Position numbers and translations under genes: made by a program | Notes under the pieces: generated by a model | What the model was told of the DNA's origin: nothing | What the model saw: only the letters and a program-made list of their open reading frames with translations | Databases searched by the model: none | From: Deltaproteobacteria bacterium | Lineage (GTDB): Bacteria > Bdellovibrionota > UBA1018 > UBA923 | Length of the DNA stretch: 10,422 bases | Assembly: GCA_016194725.1 (NCBI GenBank) | Contig: JACQAW010000320.1 | Span: forward strand, 1 to 10,422 | Direction of reading: 5' to 3' | Part shown: in pieces, positions 6,892-10,422 of the stretch | Position numbering within the stretch: position 1 is the first letter of the stretch | Layout of the letters: the number at the start of each line of letters is the position of its first letter

Positions 6892-7540
6892 GGTAGGTTC
6901 GAAACAAAAGATCGCACAGTGGCCAAGTGATGTTGAAGTTGAACCGGCTCATGAGTACCGGGTCATGGTGGCGCGCGTGGTGCCCGCGCAGAATGCCAAC
7001 GCCCGGAAGGCGAGTGACGAAGTGGTCGTCGTTCAAATGATAGATCAGGTGAAAACACTCGTAGTTCAGGAAGTAGCCCAACGCCGTGGCCACGAACAGA
7101 TACCCTGCATTGGGCGATATGAGGCGATAGGCAAGCAGGCCCACGGGACTCGCAAAAAAGCCGAAGAAAAAGACGATCAGAAGCGCGGGAAACAGCACGA
7201 TCTTATAATCGCGGGTGCGTTCGACCGCCATGGCCTGATGCGTGAAAAAGTGGTGGTGCTCGACCGTATGACGGGTGAAAATCAGCCCCAGTCCGCGCGT
7301 GCGATGGTGCATGGGGCCGCGATGCGCCAGGTATTCCACCAGATTGGCGTAGGCAAAGGTGATGGGCACGATCAGCATGTCTTTCCAGCTCAGGTTTTTG
7401 ACCTGGCAAAGCGCCAATATTATTCCTGATAACGCCACCGAAGCCGTAAAGGCAAAGTGGGCCAGCCCCGAATAGAGGGCCTGGTCGTGGCGCTTGCGAA
7501 TCTTTACTCGATACTCCTTTACCAATGAAGGGATGGGCAT
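6887..7540 (-). CDS. Fatty acid hydroxylase / sterol desaturase-superfamily membrane protein
   Basis: This is an integral membrane di-iron enzyme candidate of 217 residues. The histidine clusters expected of the superfamily are all present: HRGPMHH (73-79), HTVEHHH (91-97), HLIYH (164-168) and HHARHH (187-192). Hydrophobic segments lie at about 29-47, 52-68, 113-135 and 145-162. Members use oxygen and a di-iron centre to hydroxylate or desaturate lipids, sterols or carotenoids; the substrate cannot be told from the sequence. The ATG at 7540 (MPIPSLVKEYR) is preferred. A GTG at 7603 would add 21 residues but would place translation through the divergent promoter region and over the start of the next gene. 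The gene converges with the ParB-like gene with no spacer. No redox partner is adjacent. Confidence 0.8.
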   Translation of the reverse strand: MPIPSLVKEYRVKIRKRHDQALYSGLAHFAFTASVALSGIILALCQVKNLSWKDMLIVPITFAYANLVEYLAHRGPMHHRTRGLGLIFTRHTVEHHHFFTHQAMAVERTRDYKIVLFPALLIVFFFGFFASPVGLLAYRLISPNAGYLFVATALGYFLNYECFHLIYHLNDDHFVTRLPGVGILRGHHARHHDPVLMSRFNFNITWPLCDLLFRTYR

Positions 7541-7565
7541 AAGCCAAACCCTGCCAAGAGCCGGG

Positions 7566-7571
7566 TATAAT
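7566..7571 (+). promoter_or_regulatory. Perfect -10 box (TATAAT) upstream of the PLP enzyme-protease operon
   Basis: TATAAT lies in the divergent gap between the hydroxylase gene and the PLP-enzyme gene, 53 bases before the ATG at 7624. No convincing -35 hexamer sits 16-18 bp upstream, so it may depend on an activator or on an alternative sigma factor. If used, transcription would start near 7578. Confidence 0.35.
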
Positions 7572-7618
7572 GTAAAGAGACTGGTTGCTTGAATCTTGGC
7601 CACGGCGGCTATATGGGT

Positions 7619-7636
7619 TTGGAATGCTCATTCCAA
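7619..7636. repeat. Perfect 18-bp dyad over a start codon
   Basis: TTGGAATG (7619-7626) and CATTCCAA (7629-7636) are exact inverted copies around a 2-bp centre. The preferred ATG of the PLP-enzyme gene (7624-7626) lies in the left arm. As DNA it could be an operator. As RNA a 7-bp stem with a 4-base loop could mask the start codon. Chance is not excluded. Confidence 0.35.
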
Positions 7637-8850
7637 CGGTTTTGACGGCAATCAGCTTGGCAATCAACTTATCAGCCGCAGCGGAGCTTCCGCTTTTTCG
7701 CGACTTTCCCAGCCTGGGCAAAGCCATTTCGCGAGTAGAAATTCTGCACGGCCCGACGCCCCTGGGGCCCATGCCCATGCTCGAGGCACGCTTGTATTCC
7801 GAAGTGGGCAAACCCGCGCCCGCCAGACCCACGTTGATGGTCAAGCGCGACGATATTTCGGAGTCGCCATTGGGTGGCAACAAGGCCCGAAAGCTGGAGT
7901 TTCTTTTGGCCGATATTTTCGGCAAGGGCGCACGCGGCGTGGTGACGTCGGGAATGTACGGCTCGAATCATGCGCTGGCCACGGCCGTGGCGGCCCACGA
8001 GTACGGGCTCAAGGCCACGCTGATCCTGGGCCCGCAGCCCGTCACGGAAAACGTGCGCAAGAAACTTCTGGCCTTTCACGCGCTGGGCGCCAAGCTGCAT
8101 TACCATTCCAATCGCATCGGCATGGGCCTGGACATGCTATGGGCGTACCTGGCCGACAAAATCATGCCCGGCCGGCACCCGTATTACATTCCGCCCGGAG
8201 GCTCCAACCGCCTGGGTGACGTGGGTTACGTGAATGCGTTTTTAGAGCTGCGCGACCAGTTGGGCGTGGACGGGTTGCCCGACACCGTCGTCGTACCCGT
8301 GGGCACGATGGGCACCTCGGCCGGACTACTCGTGGGCACGTGCCTTGCGGGCGTTTGGGAGCGCGTGAAAATCGCGGGCGTCAACGTGGCCGATCCCTTG
8401 CTGACCAACGATGGTGCCACGCGCAGCGAAGCGCGCAGGCTCTACAATTTCATTCGGCAGTCGGCCGATGCCGCTGACCGCGCGCGCATGCCTAGCTGCA
8501 ACTTCAAGAGCCGCAAGGCCTTTGAGTTCATCGAGCAGTATTATGCTCCGGGCTACGGCGCGGCTTACCCCAACGTATTCAGCGGAATGGAGCTGCTCAA
8601 GCAGACGGAGGGATTGATTGTCGATTCCACCTATTCGGCAAAAGCATTTCTTTATTTTCTGGATCAGTCGCGCCACGCGATCGCGTCGGGCCGTGCGTTG
8701 CCTCACATGCTTTTCTGGCTGACCTATAATGCGTATGATTTTGACCAGGTCATAAATAAGCACCATTGGACGAATGCCGCCGAAAAATGGCGTGATCTGC
8801 CCAAGCCCTTTTGGCGGTTGTTTGTCGAGGGCAGGCCTCGGGCGCAATGA
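7624..8850 (+). CDS. PLP-dependent ACC deaminase / D-cysteine desulfhydrase-family protein with export signal
   Basis: This 408-residue protein matches the fold type II family. VKRDDISESPLGGNKARKLE (73-92) holds the PLP lysine Lys87. SGMYGSNHA (109-117) is the substrate-carboxylate loop. IPPGGSNRLGDVGYVNAFLE (189-208) is a family hallmark. VGTMGTSAGLL (226-236) is the phosphate-binding glycine loop, and DSTYSAKAF (334-342) carries the late active-site Tyr. It probably eliminates or deaminates a small amino acid such as D-cysteine or a relative; the substrate is unknown. Unlike cytoplasmic members it begins with a signal-like segment (LIPTVLTAISLAINLSAAA, residues 2-20). A TTG at 7585 would add 13 residues including a twin-arginine pair (PRRLYGFG), which would suit Tat export of a folded PLP enzyme. 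The stop overlaps the start of the M48 protease gene by 4 bp. Confidence 0.82.
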   Translation: MLIPTVLTAISLAINLSAAAELPLFRDFPSLGKAISRVEILHGPTPLGPMPMLEARLYSEVGKPAPARPTLMVKRDDISESPLGGNKARKLEFLLADIFGKGARGVVTSGMYGSNHALATAVAAHEYGLKATLILGPQPVTENVRKKLLAFHALGAKLHYHSNRIGMGLDMLWAYLADKIMPGRHPYYIPPGGSNRLGDVGYVNAFLELRDQLGVDGLPDTVVVPVGTMGTSAGLLVGTCLAGVWERVKIAGVNVADPLLTNDGATRSEARRLYNFIRQSADAADRARMPSCNFKSRKAFEFIEQYYAPGYGAAYPNVFSGMELLKQTEGLIVDSTYSAKAFLYFLDQSRHAIASGRALPHMLFWLTYNAYDFDQVINKHHWTNAAEKWRDLPKPFWRLFVEGRPRAQ

Positions 8851-10422
8851 ATTTTTTTGAACGGCAGGAACGGGCACGCAGCCGCACCCGTCTTTTGCTT
8901 TTGTTGTTTTTTCTGGGAATTGCGCTCACGATCGCCGTGGAATACGTTTTCGTGAAATTCACGTCGCTGCTGGGCACCCCGCCACGGCTGCTGCACCTTC
9001 CAGATAATGCTTCGGCCGCTCAGGTCATCGGTACCGGCTTTCGCCAAACCTTTCGTGGCCAATGGTATTTTGATCCATTGCTGATCTGCACCGCGGTCGC
9101 CACGATTTTCATCATCGCTCTTGGAAGCCTCATGCAGACTCTGCGCATCGCCAAGGGCGGCAGCGCGATCGCCAGGCTCCTGGGAGCGCGCGAGGTGGCG
9201 CTTGACGCTGCCGATGCGCCAGAGCGCCGTCTGCGCAACGTGGTGGAGGAAATGGCCCTGGCATCCGGCACGCTCGTCCCGCGCATTTTCGTCATGGACG
9301 CCGAGCCGGGCATCAACGCGTTGTCGGCAGGACACGCTCCGGGCGATTCCGCGATCATTGTCACTAAAGGCGCATTGGATAAGCTTGCCCGCGACGAGCT
9401 GCAAGGCGTGATCGGCCATGAGCTCAGTCACATCTTCAGCGGAGATATGCGTCTCAATATGCGGCTCATGGGCCTTCTCGCAGGAATGCTGCTCGTCGGA
9501 AAAATCGGACGGGGCTTGCTGGGCAATCTTATCGACGCCTCCCGCCCCAAAACATTCGATATGCTCAGGATCGTTCATGGTATCTTCTTTGGCAGTACCT
9601 TTGCTGTCACAGGCTTCTGTTCCTGGTTTTGCGGACGGCTCATCAAGGCCGCGATCTCAAGGCAGCGCGAGTTTCTGGCTGACGCCTCCTCGGTCCAGTT
9701 CACGAGAAATCTCCAGGGATTGGCCGGCGCGCTAAAGAAGATTCAGCAGGCCCAAAATGGCTCGGTCATTTCCAATAAATACGCTGAAGACGCCAGTCAC
9801 ATGTTTTTTAGCGATGCGTTCCACCCCGTGATGAAGTTGCTGGCCACCCATCCCACGATTGAAGAACGGCTCGAGGCGCTCAGTTCGCGGTTTGCAGACA
9901 TGCCCCATGCGTCCGCCCAAATGACCGGCTCTGACGCGCACGGCTCTTTGGAGGCATCTGGTTTTCAAAGCAGACCCCGAACCATCAACAGCACGCCCGG
10001 AGCCGCAATGGCCACCGTTGGCAATCCTACGGCCCAGCACATGATTTTTGCGCAGAGTCTTTTACAGGGTTTTCCCGATTCGCTCCGGCAGGCGACTCGT
10101 AGTCCTGACGACGCGCGCGGCATCATCTATGCCTTATTGATGGAGCCGCCTGCGACCGCCGCGCCGGATGTTTTGCAGCTACAGCTCGACGCTCTGGACA
10201 AGGCCGGGGAGACCCACGCCCTCGAGCGCGCCCAGGCCGCGCGAAAGCTTTTGCCGGCGCTCGGAGATCGAGTCCGTCTGCCGCTTCTCGATCTTTGCGT
10301 CCCCGCTCTCTGCCGAATGCCGCCTGACGGGCGCGCCGCGTTCCTGAAAAATGTCGACCTGCTCATCCGTGCCGACGGGCGCATCGACCTTTTCGAGTTC
10401 GCTGTGAAGACTATTCTCTTTC
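8847..10422 (+). CDS. M48-family membrane metalloprotease (HtpX/Ste24-like), 3' truncated by window edge
   Basis: From the ATG at 8847, inside the ATGA overlap with the upstream stop, 525 codons stay open to the window end. Zinc-protease signatures are HELSH (191-195, HExxH) and REFLAD (274-279), where Glu275 is the third zinc ligand. They are followed by HPTIEERLEAL, typical of M48. Before the catalytic motif come VVEEMALASG, VPRIFVMDAEPGINAL and IVTKGALDKL. Membrane segments are seen at about 16-36 and 77-97, with two more hydrophobic stretches at about 206-225 and 240-263. Such enzymes degrade misfolded or unwanted membrane proteins. After about residue 350 there is a low-complexity linker and a long helical extension (QLQLDALDKAGE, LLDLCVPALCRMPP, LIRADGRIDLFEFAV), making it longer than HtpX (about 290) as in a large M48 subgroup. 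Overlap with the PLP-enzyme gene implies coupled translation. Confidence 0.9.
   Translation, partial: MNFFERQERARSRTRLLLLLFFLGIALTIAVEYVFVKFTSLLGTPPRLLHLPDNASAAQVIGTGFRQTFRGQWYFDPLLICTAVATIFIIALGSLMQTLRIAKGGSAIARLLGAREVALDAADAPERRLRNVVEEMALASGTLVPRIFVMDAEPGINALSAGHAPGDSAIIVTKGALDKLARDELQGVIGHELSHIFSGDMRLNMRLMGLLAGMLLVGKIGRGLLGNLIDASRPKTFDMLRIVHGIFFGSTFAVTGFCSWFCGRLIKAAISRQREFLADASSVQFTRNLQGLAGALKKIQQAQNGSVISNKYAEDASHMFFSDAFHPVMKLLATHPTIEERLEALSSRFADMPHASAQMTGSDAHGSLEASGFQSRPRTINSTPGAAMATVGNPTAQHMIFAQSLLQGFPDSLRQATRSPDDARGIIYALLMEPPATAAPDVLQLQLDALDKAGETHALERAQAARKLLPALGDRVRLPLLDLCVPALCRMPPDGRAAFLKNVDLLIRADGRIDLFEFAVKTILF

Noticed and set aside
8724..9578. - strand frame of 284 codons at the start of the protease gene
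   Set aside because: It is antisense to the M48 reading frame containing HELSH; its product lacks family features.

Overview
The window is a gene-dense stretch (about 60% G+C by eye) of a Gram-negative bacterial chromosome. Several products carry export signals and one is an HtpX-type membrane protease. The tandem pair of ArsA/Get3-like ATPases is compatible with a deltaproteobacterial, Myxococcota or Bdellovibrionota-like lineage, but that placement is a guess. I see no CRISPR array, tRNA, rRNA, insertion sequence or phage gene.

Left part (1-3911): an unidentified + strand gene ends at 195. On the - strand lie a possible 37-residue ORF (206-319) and an exported GH88/GH105-type glycoside hydrolase (333-1721). 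Divergent from the hydrolase is an aldo/keto reductase (1799-2621) whose first 28 residues are in a different frame from the rest, because of one apparent extra G in a five-G run at 1879-1883. A two-way terminator hairpin (2667-2709) separates it from a convergent class V PLP-dependent enzyme (2745-3911, - strand).

Middle (3992-6886): two ArsA/Get3-family ATPase genes overlap by 4 bp and are probably translationally coupled. Their P-loops are degenerate in complementary ways. The first keeps the signature lysine but has Arg for the phosphate-binding lysine and lacks the switch I Asp-Pro. The second keeps the phosphate-binding lysine and switch I Asp but has Ala for the signature lysine. A heterodimer with one complete composite ATP site is the simplest reading, and it is the most interesting signal here. 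A secreted ParB-fold protein (6137-6886) follows from its own probable promoter and abuts, with no gap, the convergent fatty acid hydroxylase-type membrane protein (6887-7540, - strand).

Right part (7566-10422): a promoter-like -10 box precedes a PLP-dependent ACC deaminase/D-cysteine desulfhydrase-family protein with an N-terminal export signal. Its stop overlaps by 4 bp the start of an M48 (HtpX/Ste24-like) membrane metalloprotease that runs off the right edge. A perfect 18-bp dyad covers the preferred ATG of the PLP enzyme.

Links between genes are clear only for the two overlapping pairs (ATPase-ATPase and PLP enzyme-protease). The rest looks like ordinary single-gene units with alternating strands.
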